Below, piece after piece: positions 31,227 through 47,300 of a stretch of 64,000 bases of DNA (its first letter is position 1; each line of letters starts with the position of its first letter). The translations under genes were made by a program, and so were the position numbers. Origin of the DNA: Piscicola geometra (Eukaryota; Annelida; Clitellata; Hirudinida; Piscicolidae); assembly GCA_943735955.1 (NCBI GenBank), contig OX030958.1, forward strand, positions 7,751,126-7,815,125. The letters are read 5' to 3'. The notes beneath the pieces were generated by a model. That model was not told the origin of the DNA, ran no database searches, and saw only the letters and a list, made by a program, of their open reading frames with translations.

Positions 31227-33640
31227 GTATGTGTAAGTGTACGTGTAAGTGTGTGTGTAAGTGTGTGTGTGTGTGTAGGAAGGGAGACATGTTGATCACT
31301 CCCAACACCCCCACTATCACCACACCCCAGCACACCCTTCAAGAGATCATAGCACTCGGGATAGGTCAGATGGCACAGGTGGGCGGGGCTTTGGAGGTCA
31401 CGTGGGGTCAAGGCCATCACGCATGCGCCTGCCCTCACCAAGCCTTCAATCACTTTCCGTTTGCCGTGGATGGCTGCTGTGTGCAGAACTGAGCTGTGGT
31501 TGGTTGGTGTGGTTGGTTGGTGTGGTGTGGTTGGTGTGGTTGGTTGGTGTGGTGTGGTTGGTGTGGTTGGTTGGTCTGGTTGGTTGGTGTGGTTGGTGTG
31601 GTTGGTTGGTGTGGTTGATTTGGTGTGGTTGGTTGGTGTGGTTGGTTAGTTTGGTGTGGTTGGTTGGTGTGGTTGGTTGGTGTGGTTGGTTGGTGTGGTT
31701 GGTTGGTGTGGTTGGTTGGTGTGGTTGGTTGGTATGGTTGGTTGGTGTGTTTGGTTGGTGTGGTTGGTTGGTGTGGTTGGTTGGTGTGGTTGGTTTGGTG
31801 GTTGGTTGGTGTGGTTGGTTGGTGTGGGAGGTTGGTGTGGTTGGTTGGTGTGGTTGGTTGGTTTGGTGTGGTTGGAGTGGTTGGTTGGAGTGGTTGGTTG
31901 GAGTGGTTGGTGTGGTTTGTTTGGTTTGGTGTGGTTGGTGTGGTTGGTTGGAGTGGTTGGTTGGTGTGGTTGGTTGGTGTGGTTGGTTGGAGTGGTTGGT
32001 TGGAGTGGTTGGTTTGGTGGTGTAGTTGGTTGGTGTGGTTGGTTGGTGTGGTTGGTTGGTGTGGTTGGTTGGTGTGGTTGGTTGGTGTGGTTGGTTGGTG
32101 TGGTTGCTTTGGTGGTTGATTGGAGTGGTTGGTTTGGTGGTGTAGTTGGTTGGTGTGGTTGGTTGGTGTGGTTGGTTGGTGTGGTTGGTTGGTGTGGTTG
32201 GTTGGTGTGGTTGGTTTGGTTGTGGTGATTGGTGTGGTTGTGGTGATTGGTGTGGTTGCATAATTGAAAGCCACAGCAAGAAATATGAATAAAAAGTAGA
32301 AAAGTTATAGACTCCAGTAGCTTCAACATACAACATACCACCATCACAACTATCCCCACCACAACCATCCACATCACAATCACAAACCCCCCTTCCCACC
32401 CCACCATCATCCCTACAAACACCACTACCCCTAACCCTACCACCACCACTGACATTCCATGCAAGCTAGTGTGGTTGGTGTTGCAGCCATGCTCGATCAG
32501 CAACAAGGCCAAATCTGGCTCTGGCAACGTAGCAGCCACCTGCAACGCACTGACGCCCTGCTCGTTCTGGAAGTCTGCATCGATGATCTGTCGTCGGCGT
32601 GGTGGTGGTGGTGGTCATCCTGCCCCACCACCAACTCATCCCCCCTCCCCCTATTATCCACTCGCCCATCTATCCATCCAACCATCCGTCATCATTCAAC
32701 TATCATCCATCCACACATCATCCACCTATCATCCACCCACCCTTCATCCACCCATCATCCACCCATCATCCACCCATCCTTCATCCACCCATCCTTCATC
32801 CACCTCAGGGAGAATCTGCTTCACCACCTCCACATCACCCTCCACCACTGCACTCATCCACATAGCCCTTGCCTCAAACTTCACTCTGGTGATGATGATG
32901 ACGATGATGAAGAAGATGATGATGGTTATGATGTCGTTGGTGCTGATGATGTTGATGATGGTGGTGGTGATGATGACGACACATGAAGATATAATTAAAG
33001 TTTGATTAATATAGATTGATGAAAGTTCTTAAGCAGTACACGCCCATGCGAATATAAATAGTCAAAAAAATAACAATAACAATAATGATAATAATAATAA
33101 TGATGATGGTGGTGGTGATGATGATAGTGGTGATGATGATGATAGTGGTGGTGATGATGATGATGATAATAATATTAATAATAATACTAAGCACCTCTTT
33201 TTGTTTTTGGTGCTCTTGGGGGTGTGATAGGCGTCAGGCCTTGAGGCTACAAAGTGGGGTTTCAGATGACTTCACAGAAAATCATTGAAATGAAAAAAAT
33301 GAAAAAATATTTGTAGAATTAAATAGTTTATTTGAAAAAATAATTTTTAGAATTAAATAGTTTTTTTGAACAAATAATTTTTAGGATTAAATAGTTTTTT
33401 TGAAAAAATAATTTGTATAAATAAATAGATTATGTAGAATTAAACAGCAATTTTTAGAATTGTAGAATAGATTTTTGAATACATAATGAACTCACGACTA
33501 TCGGAATTGTTGTTGCTGAAGTGCCGTTGCGTGAGTAGGATGGTGTGGGAAGAAGATGATGATGCTGATGATGATGCTGATGATGATGATGCTGATGATG
33601 ATGCTGATGATGATGCTGATGATGATGCTGATGATGATGC

Positions 33641-33672
<32 letters not shown>

Positions 33673-36600
33673 GTGTTGAAGGAAATATTGAGTGAACGAT
33701 ATTAACCGAATCATCAACTACAGAGCTATCAAGTTTATCATCATCATCATCGCCATCACCATCATTATCATCATCTTCCTCATCTTCATCATTATCATCA
33801 TCTTCATCACTTTTATATCCTAATTGAGCATAGAAAACAGGGATGCGGGGTTTGGATAATATTCCTGATAATGATGATGATGATGATGGCGATGATGATG
33901 GCGATGATGATGATGAGAACACACTACCGAACAATCTAGTAGGCCTCAAAGCGGTGGATTTTTTAAATGATAAAGATGATGAGGGCGGCGATGATGATGA
34001 TGATAACGACGATGAGGGTGGTGGTGATGGTGATGATGACATGAGTATGGAGAGAGCCGAGTTGACAGCGTTAGTTGATATGTCAAGAGAAGTCAAGTAG
34101 AGTGATGACGGCGATGGCAACGGTGATGACGATGATAACGATGATGATGATGATACAATTGGGTGGAGTGGTGATGATGATGATACAGTTGGATGGAGGG
34201 GTGATGATGATGATGATACAACTGGATGGAATGATGATAGAATTGGAAGAACATGATTATTGATCTCATCGTTGTTGTTGTTGTTGTTTATGTTGTTGTT
34301 GTTTTTGATGTTGTTGGTGGTTGTTGCTTGGACGGTTATAGGGATAATTGCTCCCTTGTTTTCACATTTTTGGTCATTCGTTGGACATTTTGTGCTTGTT
34401 GTTTTAGTTAATGTGCTTGTTGTTTTTGTAGTTGTTGCTGTAGTGCATGCTGTTTCAATTTTTTGTAGATTTAATGATGCTGTTGTTGTTGAGGTTGAGG
34501 TTAGTGATGCTGGTAGTGGTGTCGTTGTGGGTTTAGCATGACTATGTGTGTTGGCAACAACATCAGAGTCGTTAACATCCTTTAAACATACATTCGGAAC
34601 CTCCTTTGCTTCCGTTGTTGTGGTTGCTGTTGTGGTTGTGGTAGTTGTAGCTATGATAGAAAGGATAATATTATTATTTTTAGTAGCAGTAAGACTGGTA
34701 GACGTAGTAGTAGAAGTAGCCGCAGTGGTAGCAGCAGTGGTAGCAGCAGTAGTAATGATGGTAGTAGTAATGCCTTGATCATCATCCCTGATGGGGGTGA
34801 CAGTGACGGTGGGTTGAAGTCTGGAGAGGGGGTGGTGCTTGTGTGCGGGGATGGGTGAGTGGTGGTGGTGGTGGGAGAACATCTTGGCGATCTTTCTCAC
34901 CCCTCCCAGCTTGAACAACCTCTGCTCTGAACCACCTGTAGGCGCTGCTGCAACTGGCGTTGATGATGATGATGATGATGATGGTGGTGGAAATGATGAT
35001 GATGAAGGCGGTAATGATGATGATGTTGGTAAGCCATCTGGATGGTTCGTGGGGTTTTGTTGAGGTCCATATAAATTATCAGTAGTGACGTCATGGGTTT
35101 TCCCGAGATGTCGTTGCAGGAGGGAGGGAGGCTTGGGGGTGATGGGTGGTTTGGAGGGTGGCTTGGTGATGTAGGATTTGAAAAAAGAAACTTTCTTAGG
35201 CATCTTTCTTGAGAAGAAAGTTGACTTGGTGGGTGAAGGGAGGGTCGGTGAGTGGTCGTTGTGATCGCGAAGGTGGGGGGATGAGAGGATGCCTGGAAAA
35301 GCCTTATCATCGTCACTCCCACAATTCCGTTTTTCAACATCATTATCATCCTCATCATCATCATCATCAATGCCATCATTATCATCATCATCATCAGGCC
35401 TCCACTTTATCTCAGTAGTCCACCTCCTTTGTTGTTTCTGTGACTTCAACTTCAACTGCTGTTGTTGTTGTTGTAGCAGTTGTGTTTGGGTTTGTTGTCC
35501 TAGTTGTTGTGGTTGCTGATGTTGTGCTAGTTGTGACGTAGGCTGGCAATGGAAGCTGATTGACTTGGGAAACAGCGGAAAAGTTGAATCTTGCTTAGTC
35601 AGAGAAGATGCGTTCATGGGTGCATTGGTGGTTACTGTAGAAGTAGTGGTAGCTGAGGGAGTGGCTGTGGTGGTGGACACTTGACGCTGCTTGGCGACCC
35701 CCTGTCCACCCACCCTGGAGACTGACTCAACGTAGGCCTCGGAACAGTCCTCAAGGTCATGGTCATGGCATGAGTCATCGTAGCCATGAGGTACCTCGCC
35801 CCCTTGTCCACCAGGGTGCAGGATGCTGTGGATCTTGGAGGTGTAGAGTTTGAGACCGGCTAAGGAGGAAGGGGGTTGTGAGGGGTTGGGAAAGGAGGTG
35901 GAATGGGGGATGTGGAAGATGGGTGGAGGGTGTGTGGTGGGTGAGGGGTGATGTTGAGAAGGTGGCAAGCAGTTACGCTTGGATAGGTGGGTGTCAACGC
36001 TGGATGATCGGAGGGGGGGTAGAGGTGGTTGAGGGAGGGTGGATGTGGTGTAGTGTGTAGAAGATGGTTGGGTGGATAGGGGTGTTTGGGTGGGTAAGAG
36101 TGGTTGCGTGGAGTGAGGCGAGTGGGTGAGGTGGGGTGAGATGGAGGAGTAAGGGCGGGGGGCGAATCGGCTCATGATGGTGGTGGAGGTGGAGCGACGA
36201 TAGGTGGGTGAAAATGGTTTGGAGGGGGAGGCAGTGGGGAAGGAGGAGGAAGGGGGCAGGGAGAGAGTGCTCGGCTTCACTGAGGCATTGAAGCTTCTAT
36301 CGGGAAAGATGGACGGATGAGAGGAAGGGATGGAAGAGGAAGGAGTGAGAGAGGGAAATGTGAAGGAGAGAGTGAGAGAAGGCTCAGATGGCTTGCTTGC
36401 GGAAGAACGGCTGGATGATGATGGCTGCTTAGTGGTGGTGGATGTAGTGGTGGTGGAGGAGAGGGAGGAGGAATGAGTGATGGGGGAGAGGGAGGAGGAA
36501 TGAGTGATGGGGGAGGAGAGGGAGGAGGAATGAGTGATGGGGGAGGAGAAGAAGCACTTCCTGGCCTCCCTGGCTCTGGAGCTTCTGCATGGCAGATCAG

Positions 36601-38590
36601 TGGAGGCGCTTGTGGAGGCCTCGAGAGGCATGAAGGAGGATGGAGGAGTGACGGAGGATGGAGGAGTGACGGAGGATGGAGGAGTGACGGAGGATGGAGG
36701 AGTGACGGAGGATGGAGGAGTGAAGGAGGATGGAGGAGTGACGGAGGATGGAGGAGTGAAGGAGAATGGAGGAGTGAAGAATGTCTTCTGGAGAGGAAGT
36801 GTGCTGGTGGAGGGACCAGGAAAAGCATTGTCTTTCTGTGTTTCGTCTTGTTTCGATGTGCGTGCAAGAGTCGGTGAGGAAATTCTGGTGCCGCTTTGTT
36901 TGTTTGAGGGGAGGGAGTTGAGGAGGGAGTAAATGGAGTGGCAGTGGGAGGTGGCAGAGGGGCTGAATTGGTTGTGTCTTCCTGCATCTCCTTCTCCTCC
37001 AACACCACCTGCACCTTCCCCTACGACCTCACCACCAATCCCACTTTCCAGCTGCTTTGACAGCACTCCATTGGCCACCTTCTGTGCCCCCTCCAAGCAT
37101 CTCTCCCTCCTTCTCTCTCCACTCATCCTACCCTCATGCCCCTCCTCTTCCTCCTCCTCCTCCTCCTCCCTTTCCAACTTACACAACGTTATAGGAATCC
37201 TTCGCATTGAGACTGGAATAGTTCGTGTATTAGATTCGACTTTAATGATATCATTACTATTATAACTTGAGTTATTATTATTAACATTTTTATACATATT
37301 ATTATTTTTTATTATTATATTCTTACTGTTAATATCATTATTATTATTATGGAGCGATAATCGATGGTGGGGGAGAGTGGGAGAGGCTGAAGACGACTTG
37401 AAGCAGCCTCTACCAAGATCACTACCATAACCACCCTCAACCCCATCATCATCCCCATCATCATCATCATCACCATGGCAACGACCATGACTATGACAAG
37501 CGGTATCACTATCAGAAGCATCAAGTGACCTCGAAAGGAATCCTCTGGCCATCTTTCCTTTCTGGAAACCTTCGTTCTGGTGGTGATGATGATGATGATG
37601 AAGATGTTGATGATGATGATGATGAGGATGAAGATGATGTTGATGATGATAATGATGATGATGATAATGATGATGATGATGATGATAATGATGATGATGA
37701 TGATGATGATGATAATGATGATGATAAAAAAGCATGAGAAAAGGTGGCGCTATATGAAGGCACTCACGGAGGACTCGGACTTCTTGAGGTGTTCCAACTG
37801 ACCCTTTAGCTGCACCACCTGTCCTCCATCAGATTAAATTAATACTATTGATTCATTGTAATTCATCATATTTATTCTTTTCTGAATCATAATTATTTTC
37901 ATAATAATCTTCATGATGATGATCATCATTCTCATCATCATCATCACCATCAATATCATCATCATCGTGACCTTCATGAGGGCAAGAGCAAGTTCCCTTT
38001 CTTTTCGAAAGATGAGCGCATCCATTGTCTTGTCTGCTTGTTGTTGTGGAGACTGTTGTTGCTGATGTTGTTGATGTTGTTGCTGATGTTGTTGCTGATG
38101 TTGTTGATGTTGTTGTTGCCTTTGTTGTTTCTCTTCATTTTCTGAATAAAAAAATAAATACACTAAAGCAATCTTTTAGTATACATTTGATTAAATTCGA
38201 CTGTAACACACCATTAGCTTGATCCATAGTTGCCGGTGAGGATGGTGGTTGTTGTAGTTGTTGCTGGTATTGTCGCAGTTGTAGTCTCAACACTTGTTGC
38301 TGGTGCTCTAACTGTTGTATGTGATCAAATTGTTGCTTCAGTCGTTGTGTATGCTGTTGTTTTTGTTGCCCTAGCTTTACTGTTTGTATGTGCTGAAGCC
38401 CCTCTCCTTGTGTTTGTATGTGTTGCGATTGTATTTGTGTGTGTTGATGTTGCTGTGCGTGATGTTGTTGTTGTTGCTGTGCGTGACGATGTTGTTGTTG
38501 CTGTGCGTGACGATGTTGTTGTAGCTGGTTGACGTTTTTGTCGCAAGTTGTTAACTCTTTCGGGCACTTTTCCATCAGAGATACACACAC
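30554..38590 (-). CDS. ASPP: ASPP-family protein (ankyrin repeats + SH3), 5' end unresolved
   Basis: ASPP (PPP1R13/TP53BP2) proteins are scaffolds that bind PP1 and, in vertebrates, p53. Exons in reading order: about 38590-38212, 38141-37972, 37818-37768, 37576-33496, 33246-33195, 32885-32804, 32587-32454, 31493-31336, 31136-30874, 30694-30554. Junctions agree in phase. The Gln-rich N-terminus and RKERELALALMK-VVQLKGQLEHLKK match the ASPP coiled coil. The 4-kb exon is Ser/Thr/Pro-rich. The PP1 docking motif RVKF is formed across the 33195/32885 splice and precedes the ankyrin repeats (MSAVVEGDVEVVKQIL, VLHTAAIHGKRKVIEGLV, AGACVMALTPRDLQ). The SH3 domain has DYSPQGKDELGVVEGE, HWWW and GYVPNSLLA. 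A Gln-rich tail follows. The SH3 carries a loop insertion. The N-terminal ubiquitin-like domain of vertebrate ASPP was not found. Confidence 0.92.
31141..31280 (+). repeat. GT microsatellite in ASPP intron
   Basis: An interrupted (GT)n tract between the last ankyrin exon and the SH3 exon. Confidence 0.95.
31496..32262 (+). repeat. About 13-bp GGTTGGTGTGGTT array in ASPP intron
   Basis: About 765 bases of tandem TTGGTTGGTGTGG with GGAGTGG and GTTTGGTGG variants. It fills most of the intron between the ankyrin exons at 32454 and 31493. Confidence 0.95.
33556..33665 (+). repeat. Coding GATGATGCT repeat in ASPP
   Basis: A repeat inside the large ASPP exon. On the coding strand it reads TCA/GCA codons and encodes Ser/Ala runs. 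Confidence 0.9.
37578..37735 (+). repeat. GAT-repeat intron of ASPP
   Basis: GATGATGATAATGATG repeats make up the short intron between the exons at 37768 and 37576. On the coding strand it is CATCAT and leads into the acceptor CACCAG. Confidence 0.9.
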
Positions 38591-38945
38591 TCACGCACAC
38601 ACGCGCACAAGGATGCACACGCACACACGCACAAGGATTCACACCAATTCCATTTTTGGAAATATTTAGAATCTGCCTTCATGCCGATTTATGAATATGA
38701 TGAAATGGTCATGATGATGATTATGGCGGTCGTGATAATGGTTGTGTTGAGCTGTTGATTTGATAATGAAGGAGTAATGATATGTTTTTTTTGCATAGAT
38801 TTTTTCACTTCTAAAAACTCAGTTGATGATGCTGATGATGATGATGATGGATCAAAAAACAAAGTTAACAACAACAAATTATTTGCATTTATTATTATTA
38901 TTATTAATGTTATTATTAACGTAGTAAGAGTGGTAGTTTCATAAC

Positions 38946-39036
38946 TCCTTGCTGCAGCATCTCTTTTTGTTGTTGTTGTTGTTGTTGTTGTGGTTGTTGT
39001 TGCAGTCTTGCTGGTGTGGTTTCGTCAAACCGTCTC
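38946..39036 (-). CDS. Possible further upstream ASPP exon (Gln-rich)
   Basis: An open segment encodes RFDETTPARLQQQ, a Gln run and KEMLQQG. It has an AG acceptor (GAAG|GAG) and an in-phase GT donor (GGA|GTTATG). Composition resembles the Gln-rich coiled-coil start of ASPP, and the strand matches. Its connection to the exon at 38590 was not resolved. It may instead be simple CAA repeat. Confidence 0.35.
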
Positions 39037-42592
<3,556 letters not shown>

Positions 42593-44439
42593 TCATCGTT
42601 CAATGAGTGCGATGAAGTGGTTGTTTCCTGGCACACCAGGCGACCAAAGATCCGAAATAAGGGCAGGTCTGGAGCGGAACCAGGTCTTGTAAGTGAAGAG
42701 CCAGCCCAAGATGGCGAAGAGAACGGCAATCAGTTTTTGCGGCATATTGTTGAAGTAGACGAGGCTGACGATGAACTCTACGTCGAGAAAGATGACAGTC
42801 AGGGTGAGCAGAAGCACCACCGCCTTCACCCAGCCTCCATTGCAGACGTACAAGTCCTTGGAGTGGCTCAGTTTCTCGTCGCTGACCTTCAAATGACCTT
42901 CGTTTTTGACCAGTGTTGCCGCTAGTTTCTCCCATACGACCAAAGATTTGGCTTCTTCTAAAGATATTAAGAGGCAGTGCAAGATCACAAAGGTTCTGTC
43001 TGAGATCGAAAATGATATCCATCTGGTGGTGGTTGAGTTGTCAGTAGTTGAAAAGTGAACGGGTTGGAAAAAATCATTTGAACTCTTGCTAAAAGGGGAC
43101 AAAAATATATTGGAAAAGTTATTCGCTAGAGCAATGCTGAAACTATTTCATGCAATGATTGAAGAAAGCGTGGTTATTGGAGATGTGAATTAAAACAAAA
43201 TAATGAAAAGCTTGAATGATTCCAAATAACTCAAATGAACGTTTAAATGCACCCAGACCACCCGAACCTTCCATTGCACAAACTGGCAGACATTCTCTCA
43301 GGGGGCACGTTGTTCTTCTCAAAATAATCGTCTGCACTGCTGCTGATGTTGCTAAGGCAGATTCCATATCTATGTTGGGAATGTTGAGTCAGTTTGGTGG
43401 TTTGGTGCTTAGAACTATGATATGTTTCAGAGTAATCAAATGATTCTAAGACTTTAAACTACTTTTATCCACTCCACCCAGCCACCTTTCAGCCACCGCT
43501 GAGGATAGTTGCGATTGCAGCCACCACCACAGCGCTGCTACCACCACCCTTGTGAGGTTGCTGTGCATCAGCCACAAGTCGCTGCTGTGGTAGACGCTAC
43601 TGTTTTGTTTGTAGCGCGTAATTATAGTGATTTTTATTTATTCATATTTTAAACAAAAAATTAAATTTACCGTTATCCTTATGGCTAATATTTCCATACT
43701 CAGAGTAATTTTTCGATATTTTAAAGATTTAAATTAATTAACCGATTTCATCACTTAAACACCCATGGAAACCGCCACTACCACAACTTGACCAACCACG
43801 TGAGGTAGATGAGACAGGCATTTAAGGCGCATGTCCACGTCCATGCATACCTGCATTCATTCATCCATGCATGCATTCATCCATGCATGCATGCATTCGT
43901 CTATCCATTCACCATGCATTTGTCCATGCAATCATACATCAATTTATTTATCCCTAAAATAAGAAATTATTTGACTTTATGTAACCTTACCTGACGAAAA
44001 AAGAGTTTAAAAGTGAGCTGGTATCCGAAAAAGAGGAGGTGGGTGGGGGAAAGTGGTCAGTGACTATGGAGACTGCTACAGTGGCGCACAAGTAAAAGAT
44101 GATTTTGTACTTCAGGTTCAAGAAGAGAATCTTTCTGTCGAATTGATGAGTCACATTTTATTTATTTAATTTAAATTCTATTTTTTTACTTTTGAATTAT
44201 TAATATTAAAGACTTGACTGAATAAGACTTGGTATAATGCCTCCATTATCAATTGTTTGCGTGAAAACTCTCATCAAGTTTTTTTCTATGTGTACAATTA
44301 TAATTTACTCTGATACTATTTTCGATTATTATCAGTTCTGAAACGACCTAGCTTGTCGACCCTTTTAATTACCACCACCAATAACAAAGCACCACCAAAG
44401 CACCACCCACTTGCACACGTGCATTAGCAAAACCACCAT
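42593..44439 (-). CDS. FITM: FITM-like ER membrane protein, catalytic histidines replaced
   Basis: FIT proteins are ER multispanning proteins needed for lipid-droplet budding and act as lipid phosphatase-like enzymes. Exons in reading order: 44439-44411 (tentative first), 44134-43991, 43850-43797, 43584-43486, 43369-43268, 43022-42593. All phases agree; about 285 residues (human FITM2 is 262). Matches to FITM2 are ordered along the whole length: FFVRYAWTWT (family FVKVAWAWT), RVVVAALWWWLQS, SLCNGRWISFSISDRTF (family FWHGFDISGHSF), LLISLEEAKSL, and YFNNMPQKLIAVLF (family YFHNLSQKVFGTLF). Hydrophobic membrane segments fill the rest. The histidine of SGH is Arg (about residue 152) and the histidine of YFHN is Asn. 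The first exon, coding MVVLLMHVCK, rests only on phase and splice sites. Confidence 0.85.
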
Positions 44440-44843
44440 GATCTTCCAAATGGTGGTTGGTTCTGCCACGCTCTTCAACTTCAGCTCTTTGTTACCTGCA
44501 GACTTTTGAAATACAAAATTGTATTTTAAATTATGTTCATTCATTAATATTTTTACAAACTATACACCCGCTTAATCCATTGCAACATATTATGATACCA
44601 ATATTTGTAACGCTGTATTTGAATAGAAATGTCAATAGACAAACCGTAGATCCATTGGGACTGGAAGAGTTGTTGTTGCTGTTTTTTTGGACTGTTTTGC
44701 AAATAATTTAAATGATTATGTGTTTTAATTATAGATTTGATACTTTTCACTATTTAAAGGCTGCTATTGGCATCAGCTGAAAAATCATTACTAAATGGAA
44801 GAAATGAAAGAAAAAATTAATAAAGGCGGAATTACAAAAGGCA
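44440..44843. other. Interval upstream of FITM
   Basis: About 400 bases of AT-rich sequence with no recognised feature. It probably includes FITM promoter or 5' UTR. Confidence 0.5.
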
Positions 44844-44948
44844 TTATTGGGGGTTGAAGAGAGCGGAGATTTTTTGAGAAGGTTGTTCAGTGGCGAGTTC
44901 ACTTCGTAATTCCTCCAATCTCTCTTTCGTGGGGCAAACGATGCCATG
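44844..44948 (-). CDS. Orphan terminal exon, product unknown
   Basis: Translated after a good acceptor (TTTTTCCAG|CAT), this 35-codon segment reads HGIVCPTKERLEELRSEL, then ATEQPSQKISALFNPQ and stop. Amino-acid usage is typical of a real, helical protein tail and unlike the AT-rich surroundings. I could not find the preceding exon between here and the lectin gene. A competing frame with an ATG at 44947 (MASFAPRKRDW...) is also open and looks less convincing. Confidence 0.4.
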   Translation of the reverse strand, partial: HGIVCPTKERLEELRSELATEQPSQKISALFNPQ

Positions 44949-45204
44949 CTGGAAAAATTCTCAAGTTAATTTTTAATAATCAATTAACTCATTTATTTTC
45001 AAAAACATTTGTTTATTAGTTTGAAAATCCAGCTTTTTAGTCAATATAAACATAACTTAACTTTTGGTTTTTCACATTACTCTTTTCAGTTAAATGCCTT
45101 AAAAAGTAAATAAAGTTGCATTTATAACTTAATTATCATTTTGCAAAAAGTTGCTGCTTCGTGCAGCAACAAGGCATATGTTATAAACGGTAATAGTGAT
45201 GGAA

Positions 45205-45465
45205 GCGGGGATGGCTTAGATGGTAGACGTCGGACTTGCGACTCAAAGGTTGCCTGTTCGAATCCCTGACGAACAACCGTGAACTATCAATGATACAATA
45301 GTTACTATCATATACCTAGTTTATATGATACGGTGTTTGCGACGTATGCATTGAGAGATGTGTACGTCGTGTGGAGGGCGTCTCTGACGCATATGAACCA
45401 TTGTAACATGGCCTGCGTCTGTCAGGCTGTGAAAGATACAGACCATTAAAAATAAAATAAAATGG
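45205..45465 (+). mobile_element. tRNA-derived SINE
   Basis: The head carries an A-box-like TGGCTTAGATGGTAGA and a B box GTTCGAATCCC spaced as in a tRNA. The 3' strand of the acceptor stem is missing, so it is not a functional tRNA gene. A body of about 170 bases follows, ending in AAAAATAAAATAAAA. Confidence 0.75.
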
Positions 45466-46907
45466 TAAACAGACAGCAGAATAGAAAAAAATTTGAAGTT
45501 TGTCAATATTAAAAATGAAAATTTAAAAATATTGTGAAATTGTTCTATAAAAAAGTTTCGCCATAATATTGGTCAGAGCCAGGGGCGCAACCAGCAAAAA
45601 ATGCTGGAGGGGGATCAACTTTAGTAAAAAAAAATAATTGTTTAATCCATTTACCGCAGCTGTTGCGTTTTGCAACATCAATTTTTATATTTTCTTGTTG
45701 TTTAAATACCGAGTTTTTTTCACATATTTTGTACAATAAATTTTAAATTTTAATTTTATAAGTTAAATTTCAACTTTTTTCATTTTATTATTTATAGTCT
45801 TTTAATCCTTTTCACATTAAAAATTTCTCAAAACAATCTTTCTTCGCTTAGATAATTGTTCAATTTTTTCGTTAGATTTTTAGTATATTTATACAAATTT
45901 AGTCTTAATTTCAGTGTGAAAAGATAGTTAATACTTGAATTAATTTTTTAAATATTCAAAATAACTTGTAAAACGTTTTCAATGCGTTTTCTTAACTTTG
46001 ACATAATATGATTTCATATGATTTTTAATAAGTCTAGTCATTATAATAATAATAAAATTATTATTTTAACGTTAATTTATTATGAAATTTATAAAATTAA
46101 AATTAAAAGTTGAATTTTGTTGATGAATGTTGATTTTTATATTTCGATAAAAAATTCCAAACCGCAAATGCTTCACGCTTGAAGCTTTTATTGAAAGAAT
46201 ATAATTTTTTAACCTCTCATAGGTTGAATATAAAATTAAAATGAAGATAACATTCGTCGTCAGTGTCGTCTTTGAAATAGCACGACAGTTTAGGAGTGCT
46301 GTTGTAATTCAAGTTAAATAAATTGCTTTGTTGTAATTAAAATAATTAATATTAATATTATAAAAAATAAAATAATTAGAAGTCTGAATTTTATCGAAAT
46401 ATTTGTGATTGAAATTTATTTCTGTTTAATAAAAGTGGTTTGAATCAATTTATTTATGATTTCTTACTGTACCTAAGTATGTCACACTTCCCGCTCACGT
46501 TGCGTTTTCGCAACATTTTGTCCCATTAAAACTTATGAAATAATTGTTTTTAATTTTGCTTGAGTTATTCTTATAACCATATAATGCAAGTCTGAATGTA
46601 AAATTCATGTTAACTTTTTTTCTCGGATAGCGGCGGTAAATGGGCTAAATAAAAACAACCAATTATAATTGATAAAGAATTTAGATAGTTTATTAATGAT
46701 ACAAAAGAAAATCTACAAACTAAGTTGCATAGTATTCTCAAAGTTACGTCATCATTTTTTAAACTAGGTAAAAAGTAAAAAAATATTTTTGATATGACAT
46801 CCTAAACAGTCTATAATTTTTTTTCAAATATTTAGTTTTAACTAAATTTTGATGTGTTCTCAGTTACAAAATAATGTTTCGATCAGTTTGTGAAAATCTT
46901 TTCACCA

Positions 46908-47300
46908 TTTCATTTACTGGAAGAAGTGCAGTAGCGGCTTTGGTAGCAGATATTCTCAAACAAGCTTTGCAAACGACATGCAGATACAGTCGTCCTATGA
47001 CGAATTTTAATAAGCCGAAGTTTAGAAAATGCTTTTTCTGCATCTGATAAAGTAACTGGCAGAGTCAGAACAACATCGAGCATATAATGCAACTCGGGCT
47101 GAAGGCTTGTTGCTCAAAAGAGTTCTTGCAGTTCGATACATGCAATGAGATCAGACTGATACGCACGTAAACTTGATGTGATTTTGAGCTGTCTTTACAC
47201 AGTTTCTGCATCCTTTCCATGAAGGTTGGATAATTCTGAAAGCTCGAGAGTTATTTTGTCTATCTGATTTGTTCTTTATATACTGTGTCATGGCTTAAAA
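46908..47300 (-). pseudogene. Remnant of hAT-type transposase C-terminus
   Basis: The minus strand encodes LDVVLTLPVTLSDAEKAFSK followed by LRLIKIRHRTTVSACRLQSL, matching the dimerisation region of hAT-family and ZMYM-like transposases (pattern LLTIPVTVASAERSFSKLKLIK). Upstream in the same frame, SDLIACIELQELF is followed by a stop, and another stop lies near 47210. The gene is therefore dead. Possible inverted ends: CAGGGGCGCAACCAGC at about 45590 and a looser complement near 47695. Confidence 0.75.

Noticed and set aside
31402..32545. Long open frames on both strands at 31.4-32.5 kb
   Set aside because: They are translations of the 13-bp array inside an ASPP intron, open in several frames at once.
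44750..44947. ATG frame MASFAPRKRDWRNYEVNSPL... as first exon of FITM
   Set aside because: Its only donor-like site has the wrong phase for the FITM exon at 44134, and another frame of the same DNA reads as a convincing terminal exon.
45205..45285. Functional tRNA gene
   Set aside because: A and B boxes are present, but the 3' half of the acceptor stem does not pair with GCGGGGA and a SINE body follows.
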